Part shown: piece by piece, positions 53,522-62,739 of the stretch | How positions within the stretch are numbered: position 1 is the stretch's first letter | Layout: the number at the start of each line of letters is the position of its first letter | Origin: Candidatus Colimorpha pelethequi | GTDB taxonomy: Bacteria; Bacteroidota; Bacteroidia; Bacteroidales; P3 | Direction of reading: 5' to 3' | Assembly (NCBI GenBank): GCA_018064245.1 | Contig: JAGHVO010000030.1 | Location: 1-64,000, forward strand | DNA: 64,000 bases | The notes under the pieces: generated by a model | Told to the model about the DNA's origin: nothing | Database searches by the model: none | What the model saw: only the letters and a program-made list of their open reading frames with translations | Program-made: the position numbers and the translations under genes

Positions 53522-55225
53522 ATGAGTACCATTAATTTAACGACAAAAAAAGTTGGAGAAATCACCGGTGATTTCATCATTCCTTCATATCAGCGTGGAT
53601 ACAGATGGCAAGAAGAGGTGAAAATTCTTCTTGACGACATCAACGAAGTTCCTGAAGGTGCGAATTATTGCCTTCAGCCAATAGTCGTAAAAAAGATAGA
53701 TGATAACAAGTATGAATTGATTGACGGGCAGCAGCGATTGACCACCTTGTTCTTGATCTTAGGCTACATTCGTACTTTTAGGCCAAAACTACAACAGAAA
53801 TACACGATAGATTATGAAATAAGAGAGAAAAGCAAGGAATTTTTATCAAATATTGATTTTGACAACATCAATGACGATGCGGAAAACATTGACGAATATT
53901 TTATAAAAGAAGCTGCAAAAACAATCAAAAACTGGTTTGACAGTAGCACTGATGCTGACAATACGGCCAGTTTGATTGCAAATAAACTGAACAACAAAGT
54001 AAATGTCATTTGGTATGAGATAAACGGCACGGAAGATGCCATATCACTTTTTACACGCCTTAACATAGGAAAGATTCCATTGACGAACGCCGAACTGGTA
54101 AAAGCTATTTTCCTAAGCAGGAACAACGGCATTGACGAGCGTTATCAACTTGAAATTTCAACACAATGGGACGATATTGAGAAAGAACTCCACGATGAGA
54201 AACTTTGGTATTTTATTACAAACAAAAGAGCCGAAGATTTTTCTACACGTATTGAATTATTGTTTGATTTGATGGCCAATAAGACAGACGGAGATAAAGA
54301 ACGCTACAGAACATTCTTTTGGTTTATGGAACGTTCAAAATCAAACGATTACAAAGAAAACAAGATTGAACTTTGGAAAAAGGTTGTTGAAACCTTCCAA
54401 CGGATTAAAGAATGGTATAACGATTCGGAATTGTATCATAAGATTGGTTATCTAATTTCGGTTGACCAATGTTCCCTGCAAACTATGATCGAAGAATCCT
54501 CCCAGAAAGGCAAATCCGATTTTAAGTCGACACTCAACGAATATATTGCCAATAGTATCAACTTCAATAAAGAGTATCATGATTTGTCACACGACAACAA
54601 AAGCGACTACCCAAGCATCGAAAAACTTTTGCTTCTTTTCAATGTGGAAAGCGTTTTCCAAAATGGTGACAAATCCATGAGATTCCCTTTTGACAAACAC
54701 AAAAACAAAAACGGAGGTTGGTCTCTTGAGCACATCCATGCGCAACAGTCGGAAGGTTTGAACACAAAAGCATTGTGGAACGAATGGCTTGACCTGCATG
54801 TGCAATCTTTGAGAAACATTGACCTGACAAAAAATGCAACACTAATTGAGGAAATTGAAAGTCGCGACAAAGAAAATACCACCGAAGAACAATTTAACAC
54901 ATGGTTTGAAAAGGTGATTCAAGCATTGAATTTGGAGCAGAACATTGATTATATTCACATGCTCTCAAACATGGCTTTACTCGGAACATTTGACAATTCG
55001 GCATTGAATAATTCAACGTTTGACGTTAAACGGGATAAAATTATAGAAATGGACAAAAATGGCGACTACATTCCGATTTGCACACGTCGTGTTTTCTTGA
55101 AGTATTATACTCCTTCAGACAAAAACCAGCTTCATTTTTGGGGTAAAGCCGACCGTGATGCCTATGTAGATGCAATGAACGCTACATTAAAGCCATATTT
55201 ATCAATCATCGACAAACAAATCTAA
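53522..55225 (+). CDS. DUF262/DUF1524 protein (GmrSD-like, with nuclease motif)
   Basis: 567 aa. The N-terminal DUF262 (ParB/Srx-like NTPase) has IPSYQRGYRW (20-29) and the signature LIDGQQRLTT (66-75). The C-terminal half is DUF1524-like, with the His-Me finger candidate WSLEHIHAQQ (His404, His406). GmrSD-type proteins use the first domain to bind/hydrolyse nucleotides and the second to cut modified DNA. The stop is one base before the next ATG, so the two DUF262 genes are tightly coupled. Confidence 0.85.
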   Translation: MSTINLTTKKVGEITGDFIIPSYQRGYRWQEEVKILLDDINEVPEGANYCLQPIVVKKIDDNKYELIDGQQRLTTLFLILGYIRTFRPKLQQKYTIDYEIREKSKEFLSNIDFDNINDDAENIDEYFIKEAAKTIKNWFDSSTDADNTASLIANKLNNKVNVIWYEINGTEDAISLFTRLNIGKIPLTNAELVKAIFLSRNNGIDERYQLEISTQWDDIEKELHDEKLWYFITNKRAEDFSTRIELLFDLMANKTDGDKERYRTFFWFMERSKSNDYKENKIELWKKVVETFQRIKEWYNDSELYHKIGYLISVDQCSLQTMIEESSQKGKSDFKSTLNEYIANSINFNKEYHDLSHDNKSDYPSIEKLLLLFNVESVFQNGDKSMRFPFDKHKNKNGGWSLEHIHAQQSEGLNTKALWNEWLDLHVQSLRNIDLTKNATLIEEIESRDKENTTEEQFNTWFEKVIQALNLEQNIDYIHMLSNMALLGTFDNSALNNSTFDVKRDKIIEMDKNGDYIPICTRRVFLKYYTPSDKNQLHFWGKADRDAYVDAMNATLKPYLSIIDKQI

Positions 55226-55226
55226 G

Positions 55227-57359
55227 ATGGAGACAAACCAATATACATTTCGAAGCTTATTCCAAGAAATAAAGGAAATAGAAATACCAATTATTCAGCG
55301 CGACTATGCGCAAGGGCGAGAAAATGACAAAGTCAAACGTGTCAGGGAGCGTTTTTTGGATGCAATTTTCGATGCTTTAAACAATAAAAGGCCGCTTACA
55401 CTCGACTTCGTTTATGGCGAAGTTGAAAATGGCAAACTCATTCCTCTCGACGGACAACAACGTCTGACCACGTTGTTCTTGTTGCATTGGTTTGTTGCAA
55501 AAAAGGAAAACATTGAAGAAGATGATTATGAATTTTTAAATCATTTTTCCTATTTCACCCGTCCGAGTTCACGAGATTTTTGCAAGAAATTGGTAACTCA
55601 CACACCTACTTTCAGCACAACCATTTCTGAAAAGTTGCAAGACCAATCGTGGTTCCAATACCAGTGGCACAATGATCCGACAATCAATGGAATGTTGGTA
55701 ATGATTGATGCAATCAACCAGAAATATGGCACTTCCTCTAATTTATGGGGACAATTAGACAACATAACCTTCTACTTTTTGCCAATTTCTGATATGGGAC
55801 TTACCGATGAACTGTATATTAAAATGAACTCCCGAGGCAAACCGTTGACTGAATTTGAACATTTCAAGGCTGAATTTGAGGGAATGATAAAGGAATATGA
55901 TGAAGAAATGTCAAAAGAATTCAATCGAAAATTCGATTTAGACTGGACGGACATGCTTTTCCCATATCGCGGTGAAAACAGGATAATAGATGATGAATTT
56001 ATGCGCTATTTCTTCTTTATCAGCGATATAATCTGCTATCAAAAGCAAATACCGTTGGAGAAAGACGCATTTAAACTGTCGAAACTGCTTTATGGAAAAG
56101 ATAATCCCGAATCAAAAGCAAATCTTGATTTCCTGAAATCATCATTTGACTGCTGGTGTGGATTCGATATTGATGTGTTTTTCAATTCGATTTTCGCCAA
56201 CAACACATACGAATCGGGTAAGGTGAAAATCTATCAGGAAAATCTGAATATATTCAAACAATGCTGCGATGATTATGGTGACGACAATGGAAGAAACCGT
56301 AAATTTCCATTGAACCTGACTTTGCTGTTATATGCAGTCGTCGTTTACTTACAAAACAGACAAAATGTTTATGAAAATGATTTCAAGCATCGCATACGAA
56401 TTGTAAGGAACTTGATATGGAATTCTCGTGACGAAATCCGTGCTGATGGACAGAGAAATAACATGCCGCAATTGTTGGCTGAAACAAAGGAAATAATTCT
56501 GAAAGGGACAATTCCAACAGGCACTGGCTATAATAAACGTCAAAAAGAAGAAGAGCAAGCTAAAATAGATTGGTTACTTACTAATTTGGACAAGCAAGAT
56601 GCTTTGTTCCATTTGGAAGATCATTCACTTTTGTATGGCTGCATTGCTGTTGTCGGATTGGATAATTTCGCCAATTTTGATAAGTTTAGAGAACTTTTCA
56701 ATAACTGTAATTGGGATTTGGTTTCACAAGCGTTACTTGCAAAAGGGGATTATTCTCAAGTAGTTGGTTGGCGCTGGCAATTAGGAACAGAGAACAATTC
56801 AACTTGGGAAGATTTATTACATCCGTCTAATCAGCGTACAGGATTTGAAGGACAAACCAAAACAACATTAAATGCCTTGTTATCATCATTGACAAAAGTT
56901 GATAAATCTAATCTTCAACAAATAATTGACAATTTTTTAAACGATGAAAACACGCAAAAAGATTGGCGTTATTATTTTGTAAAGTACAATGACACAATGT
57001 TGTCAAACACATTCGGTTATTATTATACTTATGATGATGGAGATTATCATACTTTGAGAATGCATACTAAAGAACGTCTTAGCGGAAGGAACTGGAATGT
57101 GTTTATTTTGACTTTGTATTACCAAATGAATGAGAAATATGATCTTGGAGATTATGCATATCAAGATGATTGTCTGATGCTATCGGACACTTTGGCTTTA
57201 GATTGTGAAAATGATAAGTATATCTTGTACGAAAAGTATGAGGACAAATGGAAAGTGAAACAAGAGTTTCCTATTCCGCAAAAGGATGGCATTGATACAG
57301 AAGACAGAGTTGAATGGATAAAAAACAAATTGGAAGAATGGAAGATACAATTCAAATGA
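55227..57359 (+). CDS. DUF262 protein lacking a visible nuclease motif
   Basis: 710 aa. DUF262 signatures are EIPIIQRDYAQGR (19-31) and PLDGQQRLTTLFLLHWF (73-89). The middle (~100-420) has conserved-looking helical segments, and the C-terminal ~250 residues (SGRNWNVFILTLYYQMNEKYD) are unfamiliar. No EHIxxQ/HNH motif is visible. It starts one base after DUF262-a and likely forms a complex with it. Its last 22 bp overlap the start of the rebuilt AlkD-like gene in another frame. Confidence 0.85.
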   Translation: METNQYTFRSLFQEIKEIEIPIIQRDYAQGRENDKVKRVRERFLDAIFDALNNKRPLTLDFVYGEVENGKLIPLDGQQRLTTLFLLHWFVAKKENIEEDDYEFLNHFSYFTRPSSRDFCKKLVTHTPTFSTTISEKLQDQSWFQYQWHNDPTINGMLVMIDAINQKYGTSSNLWGQLDNITFYFLPISDMGLTDELYIKMNSRGKPLTEFEHFKAEFEGMIKEYDEEMSKEFNRKFDLDWTDMLFPYRGENRIIDDEFMRYFFFISDIICYQKQIPLEKDAFKLSKLLYGKDNPESKANLDFLKSSFDCWCGFDIDVFFNSIFANNTYESGKVKIYQENLNIFKQCCDDYGDDNGRNRKFPLNLTLLLYAVVVYLQNRQNVYENDFKHRIRIVRNLIWNSRDEIRADGQRNNMPQLLAETKEIILKGTIPTGTGYNKRQKEEEQAKIDWLLTNLDKQDALFHLEDHSLLYGCIAVVGLDNFANFDKFRELFNNCNWDLVSQALLAKGDYSQVVGWRWQLGTENNSTWEDLLHPSNQRTGFEGQTKTTLNALLSSLTKVDKSNLQQIIDNFLNDENTQKDWRYYFVKYNDTMLSNTFGYYYTYDDGDYHTLRMHTKERLSGRNWNVFILTLYYQMNEKYDLGDYAYQDDCLMLSDTLALDCENDKYILYEKYEDKWKVKQEFPIPQKDGIDTEDRVEWIKNKLEEWKIQFK

Positions 57360-58051
57360 AGCTCTTCGCATTGCAAGACTTACAATATCGCGATTTCCAA
57401 TGCAAACTCATGCCCACCATCAGTCCCGACCGAGTGATTGGAGTGCGGACACCGCTGTTGCGTGCGCTGGCGAAGGAACTGAAGGGGACTGCCGAGGCGG
57501 AGCGGTTTATGGCGAAGCTGCCTCACCAATACTACGAAGAAAACAACCTTCACGCTTTCTTGCTGGAACAAATCAAGGACTTTGACCAATGTATTGCCGC
57601 ATTGCAGCGATTCCTACCCTATGTCGATAACTGGGCCACTTGCGATTCCATGTCGCCAAAAGTATTCAAAAAGCATCACGCCGAACTCCTGCAGCAAATT
57701 CCCAAGTGGCTTGCGTCCAAGCAGACATACACCATCCGTTTCGGAATAGGGATGCTGATGGGACATTTCCTGGACGAAGATTTCGACGCATCGTATCTTG
57801 AGATGGTGGCAAACGTGACCGAAGAAGACTATTACGTGCGAATGATGGCGGCATGGTATTTCGCCACAGCTTTGACAAAACAATACGAAACAACAATTCC
57901 CATCCTCGAGCAAAAGCGTTTGGCACCATGGGTACACAACAAAACCATCCAAAAAGCATGCGAAAGCTACCGCATCAGTCCTGAGATAAAGACCTATCTG
58001 AAAGAATTAAAATTATTGATGTCCAATAAAATCAATACTAATAAAATGTGA
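57338..58051 (+). CDS. DNA alkylation repair protein (AlkD-like HEAT-repeat), rebuilt after the island
   Basis: 237 aa. The family pattern is YRDFQCKLMPTISPDRVIGVRTPLLRALAKEL at the N-terminus, then HEAT-like helices (FLPYVDNWATCDSMSPKVF, YVRMMAAWYFATALTKQYE). AlkD-type enzymes excise alkylated purines without base flipping. The start ATG at 57338 and the first seven codons (MEDTIQM) lie in the end of DUF262-b. The original start was MQDSIQA at 52577. The gene has no promoter of its own here and should depend on island transcription. Confidence 0.85.
   Translation: MEDTIQMKLFALQDLQYRDFQCKLMPTISPDRVIGVRTPLLRALAKELKGTAEAERFMAKLPHQYYEENNLHAFLLEQIKDFDQCIAALQRFLPYVDNWATCDSMSPKVFKKHHAELLQQIPKWLASKQTYTIRFGIGMLMGHFLDEDFDASYLEMVANVTEEDYYVRMMAAWYFATALTKQYETTIPILEQKRLAPWVHNKTIQKACESYRISPEIKTYLKELKLLMSNKINTNKM
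57359..57425 (+). repeat. 67-bp direct repeat, right copy
   Basis: Identical to 52598-52664. Its first base is the last base of the DUF262-b stop codon; beyond 57425 the AlkD-like gene continues. Confidence 0.9.
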
Positions 58052-58090
58052 AGATACAAATTTCAGGACGCTCTATTTGTAAAAAATTCG

Positions 58091-58098
58091 TATCTTTG
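58091..58098 (+). promoter_or_regulatory. -7 box (TATCTTTG) of the thiamine operon
   Basis: TATCTTTG, about 30 bp before the TPP aptamer. Confidence 0.65.
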
Positions 58099-58121
58099 CA
58101 AACGATTTCACGACAGCAGTG

Positions 58122-58199
58122 AAACCTGCAGGGGGTGCCTAACCTATGGAGGCTGAGAACATACCCCAGAACCTGATCCGGATAATGCCGGCGGAGGAA
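58122..58199 (+). promoter_or_regulatory. TPP riboswitch (THI element)
   Basis: Conserved aptamer parts in order: GGGGGTGCC (from 58131), GGCTGAGA, ACCCCAGAACCTGATCCGG, ATAATGCCGGCGGAGGAA. It binds thiamine diphosphate. Its 3' end runs directly into the receptor start (ATG at 58199 or 58205), so control is probably at translation; outer boundaries are approximate. Confidence 0.93.
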
Positions 58200-58204
58200 T
58201 GACT

Positions 58205-60418
58205 ATGAAAACAAAAAAAACAATCGCACTCTGTGTGCTCTTTGCAGCACTTTTTCAAGTAAATCTTTGTTGGAGCCAAACAGATTCGTTGCATCTGCTC
58301 GACGAAGTGTTGGTGGTGGATTCGCGAGCGAGCGAGCGCACCCCACTCACGGTCTCAAATTTGAGCAAAGAAGAGATAGATTCTCGCAAAGGTGAAACCT
58401 CCATGTCATATATCGTTGAAATGGAGCCATCCATTGTCTCTTCTGGCGAAAATGGGAAAATCGGCAACACATCTTTTCGATTGCGAGGCATCGATGCCAC
58501 CCGTATCAACGTGAACATCAACGGCATCACGCTCAACGACGCGGAGAGTCAGACAGTATATTGGGTGAACATCCCCAATTTGGCAGGAATGGCACAGAGC
58601 ATGCAACTTCAACGAGGCATAGGCTCGTCCAATGGCGGGACAGCGGCCTTTGGCGGCGCGCTGAACATTCAAACACTCAACGCACCCTCCATTCCTCACG
58701 TTCAAGCCGACATGAGTCTGGGTTCGTGGAATACGAGACAATTTGGATTCTCAGCAAGCACTGGGATTTCATCCAAAGGATGGGCCGCAGACATCGCCTA
58801 CAATAGTCTTGCTTCCGATGGTTACGTCAGGAATGGCTTTTGTGACCATCAGTCGCTTTTCTCCACCGTAAGTCATTATGGCACATGGTCGTTACTGAAA
58901 GCCATCGCCATCATAGGAAAGCAACACACCGGAATAACATGGGACGGCGCCATGGCGGAAGAACTAGACCTCGACCCCAGATACAACGGAGCAGGAGCCT
59001 TTCACGACAGCTTTGGAAACACCTATTACTACGACAACCAAAGCGACAACTATAACCAACGGCACTATCAAATCTACTATTCGCTGGCAATTTCCGACGA
59101 ATGGTCATTGAAATCCGCGATAGATTTTACGCATGGCGACGGGTATTATGAAGAATACCACGAAGAAAACACAATGAAGAAAGGAATTCCCGAAAGCGGA
59201 GATTTCATCACGCAAAAAAAGATGGACAATAACGCATACACGGCCTTTCTTTCAGCACATTACAGTCACAAAAAGATTGAATTCTCGTTGGGAGAAACAT
59301 TCCTTCACTACCATGGAGACCATTTCGGGGAAGTAATATGGAAGCAAGCACCAACAAAACAGTTTTTCGACTCAAACAACACATTGCACGACGAATGGTA
59401 TCGAAATGAAGGCGTAAAAAACGACGCAACCTCGTTTTTGAGAGCCAGCTATGCCTGGAACGACAAACTCAGCACCTACGGAGATTTGCAATACCGCCTT
59501 GTGGATTATTCCATCGTCGGTCCCGATGAGGATTTGACTCCGATGGATTTCCACGAACAATACCATTTCTTCAACCCAAAAGCCGGACTTTCTTTCCTGC
59601 CGCAAGGCAGCGAAGGCAAGCACCACCTCTTTGCCGTAGCAGGAATCTCACACCGCGAACCTGCGCGCGCCGACATCAAAGACGCCATAGGAATGCACGA
59701 TACCGTAAAGGCGGAAGCATTGCTCGACCTAGAGACTGGATATAGTTTCAACAGTTTAAAAAACAAAGGAATCCAACTCAGCGTCAACGGATATGCAATG
59801 CTCTACGAAGACCAGCTTACCGCTTCGGGGCGCCTAAGTCCGAGTGGTTACGCACTGATGGAAAACGTTGACAAAAGCTATCGCATTGGACTGGAATTAT
59901 CAGCCAACTGGAATCCCAAGTTCTTGCGCAACCACCTCTCGCTGAACGGGAACCTGACGGCAAGCAGCAACCGCATTCTGGACTACAATTATCACTATAC
60001 CGATTATTTTGGCAACAGCCAGACACAGTCTCTCGGAAATACAAATCTCTCCTACTCACCATCTTTCGTTGCCGCAGTCACCGCTACGGGCCGCATCCCG
60101 ATAAGAGAAAAAAAACCGATAGAAATCCAACTAATGGGCAAATATGTAGGTGAAATGTACTGCGACAATACCTCACGCGCAGAGACCCTCCAACCCGCAT
60201 ACTTTACGCTAAACGGAAAAATTTCCTATCAATGGAATATTGGAGAAGCTCGAAGTATCAGAGCCGAAATCATCGTAAACAACCTACTCAACAACCATTA
60301 CAGACTTCCAGCCTGGACAAGCGACTACTATGACCTTGACGGATCTTGCACGGTCTATAGGGGCTTCTACCAACAGCCCGGCACTAATTTCATGGTCAGA
60401 ATTGTTCTGGACTGCTAA
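58205..60418 (+). CDS. TonB-dependent outer-membrane receptor, thiamine uptake
   Basis: 737 aa. A signal peptide (MKTKKTIALCVLFAALFQVNLCWSQ) is followed by a plug domain (LDEVLVVDSRASERTPLTVSNLSKEEIDSRKG, ...TSFRLRGIDATRINVNINGITLNDAE) and a ~22-strand beta-barrel. Substrate assignment rests on the TPP riboswitch and pnuT/thiN partners. ATG at 58205 is preferred because the one at 58199 lies in the aptamer's conserved end. Confidence 0.88.
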   Translation: MKTKKTIALCVLFAALFQVNLCWSQTDSLHLLDEVLVVDSRASERTPLTVSNLSKEEIDSRKGETSMSYIVEMEPSIVSSGENGKIGNTSFRLRGIDATRINVNINGITLNDAESQTVYWVNIPNLAGMAQSMQLQRGIGSSNGGTAAFGGALNIQTLNAPSIPHVQADMSLGSWNTRQFGFSASTGISSKGWAADIAYNSLASDGYVRNGFCDHQSLFSTVSHYGTWSLLKAIAIIGKQHTGITWDGAMAEELDLDPRYNGAGAFHDSFGNTYYYDNQSDNYNQRHYQIYYSLAISDEWSLKSAIDFTHGDGYYEEYHEENTMKKGIPESGDFITQKKMDNNAYTAFLSAHYSHKKIEFSLGETFLHYHGDHFGEVIWKQAPTKQFFDSNNTLHDEWYRNEGVKNDATSFLRASYAWNDKLSTYGDLQYRLVDYSIVGPDEDLTPMDFHEQYHFFNPKAGLSFLPQGSEGKHHLFAVAGISHREPARADIKDAIGMHDTVKAEALLDLETGYSFNSLKNKGIQLSVNGYAMLYEDQLTASGRLSPSGYALMENVDKSYRIGLELSANWNPKFLRNHLSLNGNLTASSNRILDYNYHYTDYFGNSQTQSLGNTNLSYSPSFVAAVTATGRIPIREKKPIEIQLMGKYVGEMYCDNTSRAETLQPAYFTLNGKISYQWNIGEARSIRAEIIVNNLLNNHYRLPAWTSDYYDLDGSCTVYRGFYQQPGTNFMVRIVLDC

Positions 60419-60454
60419 TAAAAAAAATTATCCAACCGCCAACACCCAGTTACC

Positions 60455-61048
60455 TTGATCGAAATCATCGCCGCCATAATAGGACTCATCTACCTCTACT
60501 TTGAATACCACGCCAACGCCTGGATGTGGGTGTTCGGATTGATAATGCAAGCACTTTACATCTACCTGTTTTACGTCAACGGCGTTTTCGCAAATGCCGC
60601 CATCAACTTACTTTATGGAGTAATGTCCATCTACGGTCTTTTGGAATGGAAAGGATTGCTGCACCAAAGCGCCCACCGCGAAGAAAAACGCATAGAAAGT
60701 ATGCCCAAAAAGCAATGGTGGGTGGTGATAGCCATCGTTGCCCTGCTCACCATTCCCGTCGCACTGTTGCTTGGGAACCTTGAAGAGAGTCAAGTGCCTT
60801 GGCTCGACAGCCTTAGCACCACGTTGAGTATCGCCGCAACATGGATGCTGATACACAAATACTATCAAGAATGGATTCTGTGGATGATTGTTGAACCACT
60901 GATGATTGCCGTGGGAATATTAACCGGAATGTACGCAACGGCCTTGCTATACGCAGTCAATCTCGTCGTTGTGCTTCTGGGATACCGAAAATGGAAAAAA
61001 CTTTTCGAAAATCAGAAAACCACACAATCGCATCTTTCAAACTACTGA
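60455..61048 (+). CDS. pnuT: Thiamine transporter PnuT (PnuC family)
   Basis: 197 aa starting with a TTG (no in-frame ATG before the first helix). About seven transmembrane helices with the PnuC-like MWVFGLIMQALYIYLFYVNGVFANAAINLLYGVMSIYGLLEW pattern. In the Bacteroidota TPP operons the PnuC homologue moves thiamine across the inner membrane. Ends 5 bp before the thiN start. Confidence 0.88.
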   Translation: MIEIIAAIIGLIYLYFEYHANAWMWVFGLIMQALYIYLFYVNGVFANAAINLLYGVMSIYGLLEWKGLLHQSAHREEKRIESMPKKQWWVVIAIVALLTIPVALLLGNLEESQVPWLDSLSTTLSIAATWMLIHKYYQEWILWMIVEPLMIAVGILTGMYATALLYAVNLVVVLLGYRKWKKLFENQKTTQSHLSNY

Positions 61049-61053
61049 AAATC

Positions 61054-61677
61054 ATGAATACCGTCATACTTTGCAATGGAGAAACGCCCAATCACGACAT
61101 CGCGCTCAAAGCACTTCGTGAGGCCGACCATATAGTCTGCTGCGACGGAGCCATAGACCATCTCGCGCAATATGGAACGCTTAAAGCCGACATCCATCTT
61201 GTAGGAGACGGCGACTCCTATCATGGTGGACTCAATGAGATTCAATTCCATCCCGACCCCGACCAAGAGACCAACGATTTAACCAAAGCAGTGAAATACT
61301 GTTTATTGAATGGATGGAAAACACTTTCCATTTTAGGAGCCACTGGATTGCGGGAAGACCACACCCTCGGAAACATCAGCCTGCTAGGCCAATACGCACA
61401 AATGGGAGTGGAAGCAACCATGATTACCAATTACGGGACCTTCACCACCCTTACGCACAGCGCATCGCTCAAGAGTTTCGCCCGACAGCAAGTATCCATT
61501 TTTTCACTCACACCCGACACCCCCATATCGGTATCCGGACTTCGGTTTCCCATCGAAAACCGCCCATTGCGTCAATGGTGGGAAGGCACCTTGAACGAAG
61601 CCGAAACAGACACCTTCAAGGTCACTTTTACGCAAGGCACGATACTCATATTTCAAACCCACGACCCCAAGGCATAA
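61054..61677 (+). CDS. thiN: Thiamine pyrophosphokinase
   Basis: 207 aa from the ATG at 61054; the longer frame to 60991 overlaps pnuT. It has CNGETPNHDIALKALREADHIVCCDGAIDHL, DIHLVGDGDSY, DQETNDLTKAVKYC and LGATGLREDHTLGNISLL, typical of TPK. It makes TPP directly from imported thiamine and ATP. Last gene of the riboswitch operon. Confidence 0.9.
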   Translation: MNTVILCNGETPNHDIALKALREADHIVCCDGAIDHLAQYGTLKADIHLVGDGDSYHGGLNEIQFHPDPDQETNDLTKAVKYCLLNGWKTLSILGATGLREDHTLGNISLLGQYAQMGVEATMITNYGTFTTLTHSASLKSFARQQVSIFSLTPDTPISVSGLRFPIENRPLRQWWEGTLNEAETDTFKVTFTQGTILIFQTHDPKA

Positions 61678-61757
61678 GAAAAAGAACTGGATGTCGGACG
61701 TTACTTTTTAATTTCCAAACCCATATAAAATCATCATCCAGTATTTCATTTATTTCG

Positions 61758-61765
61758 TATCTTTG
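61758..61765 (+). promoter_or_regulatory. -7 box (TATCTTTG) for the metallopeptidase gene
   Basis: 44 bp before the ATG at 61809. Confidence 0.65.
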
Positions 61766-61808
61766 CATTTTAAATCAAACATTATTTTTAACCTTAAGCA
61801 ATAATATT

Positions 61809-62666
61809 ATGGAATGGAAAGGCAGAAGACAAAGCGATAACGTACAAGACAAACGTGGTTCCACCGCAAAGAAAGCCGTAGCAGGTGGTGGTATTGGAGC
61901 CGTTCTCATTGCTGCCGTAATGATGCTCCTCAACGGAGGCAACCTCGACCTCTCCCAACTCATTAATGCAGCCCAGCAAGGTTCCACACAAACCGTCAAC
62001 TACAAAAGTCCTTACACTCCTGAAAAAGAAGCTGAACTTGTCGAATTTGTAGGCGTAATCCTCGCCGAGACCGAAGATGTTTGGAACGATTATTTCAGAC
62101 AGCAAGGCTCCAATTATGTTGAGCCAGCCCTCGAAATCTTCGCAGGACAGACCCAGTCGGGATGCGGCGCCGCCACTTACCAAAGCGGTCCTTTCTATTG
62201 CTCCGCCGACCAGAAAGTCTATCTCGACCTGGAATTCTTCTACGAACTGGATACAAAGTACGCCAAAGGCGAATTTCCAAGAGCATACGTAATCGCGCAT
62301 GAAATCGGCCACCATGTCCAAAACCTCACGGGTACGCTCGAAAAAGTCCACTCTTACTACGGTACAAAACAATACAACCAAATGTCGGTACGCCTTGAAC
62401 TCCATGCCGACTTCCTCGCCGGCGTTTGGGCCAACAAGTCGAAGAGCAACCTCAAACTCACCGATGCCGACATCCGCGACGCCCTCAACGCCGCTAGCGC
62501 CATTGGCGACGACAAGTTGCAAAAACAGGCACAAGGCTATGCCGTTCCCGACTCCTTCACACACGGCACTTCCGAGCAACGTATGCGCTGGTTCAAGAAA
62601 GGCTACGACACTGGCGACGTAAGTGTAGGAAATGCCCTCTTTACAATGGACTATAGCAAGTTATAA
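61809..62666 (+). CDS. Neutral zinc metallopeptidase (YpfJ family)
   Basis: 285 aa from the ATG at 61809; the 450-residue in-frame extension overlaps thiN and is not real. MEWKGRRQSDNVQDKRG and one transmembrane segment (GGIGAVLIAAVMMLLNGG) form the N-terminus. The catalytic zinc site is AYVIAHEIGHHVQ, with LELHADFLAGVWAN downstream. Family function is unknown; it is probably a membrane-anchored peptidase. Confidence 0.9.
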   Translation: MEWKGRRQSDNVQDKRGSTAKKAVAGGGIGAVLIAAVMMLLNGGNLDLSQLINAAQQGSTQTVNYKSPYTPEKEAELVEFVGVILAETEDVWNDYFRQQGSNYVEPALEIFAGQTQSGCGAATYQSGPFYCSADQKVYLDLEFFYELDTKYAKGEFPRAYVIAHEIGHHVQNLTGTLEKVHSYYGTKQYNQMSVRLELHADFLAGVWANKSKSNLKLTDADIRDALNAASAIGDDKLQKQAQGYAVPDSFTHGTSEQRMRWFKKGYDTGDVSVGNALFTMDYSKL

Positions 62667-62739
62667 TCCAAATTTTCAAAGAGGAACAACTCACAAATGA
62701 AAATTGCAAGAAGTGTCTCCAACGCTTCTGTACAAACAA

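Larger units (their letters stand above)
52665..57425 (+). mobile_element. Defence-like island (Sir2 + two DUF262 genes) inserted in an AlkD-like gene
   Basis: About 4.76 kb between the 67-bp repeats. It carries sir2, DUF262-a and DUF262-b in one direction and is visibly richer in A/T than its neighbours. No integrase, transposase or terminal inverted repeats were found. The flanking repeat is host gene sequence, as for elements that insert in the 5' end of a gene and restore it, or for homologous exchange between alleles. Confidence 0.7.

Noticed and set aside
52766-57359. Thoeris, DSR or a known Sir2 defence system
   Set aside because: No TIR partner, no SLOG domain, no HerA or Argonaute; the Sir2 protein is a stand-alone 232-aa domain.
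52598-57425. IS element or composite transposon
   Set aside because: No transposase, no terminal inverted repeats, and the 67-bp flanks are host gene sequence, far longer than a target-site duplication.
61314-61808. N-terminal extension of the zinc metallopeptidase
   Set aside because: It overlaps thiN in another frame; a -7 box at 61758 and the clear ATG at 61809 mark the real start.
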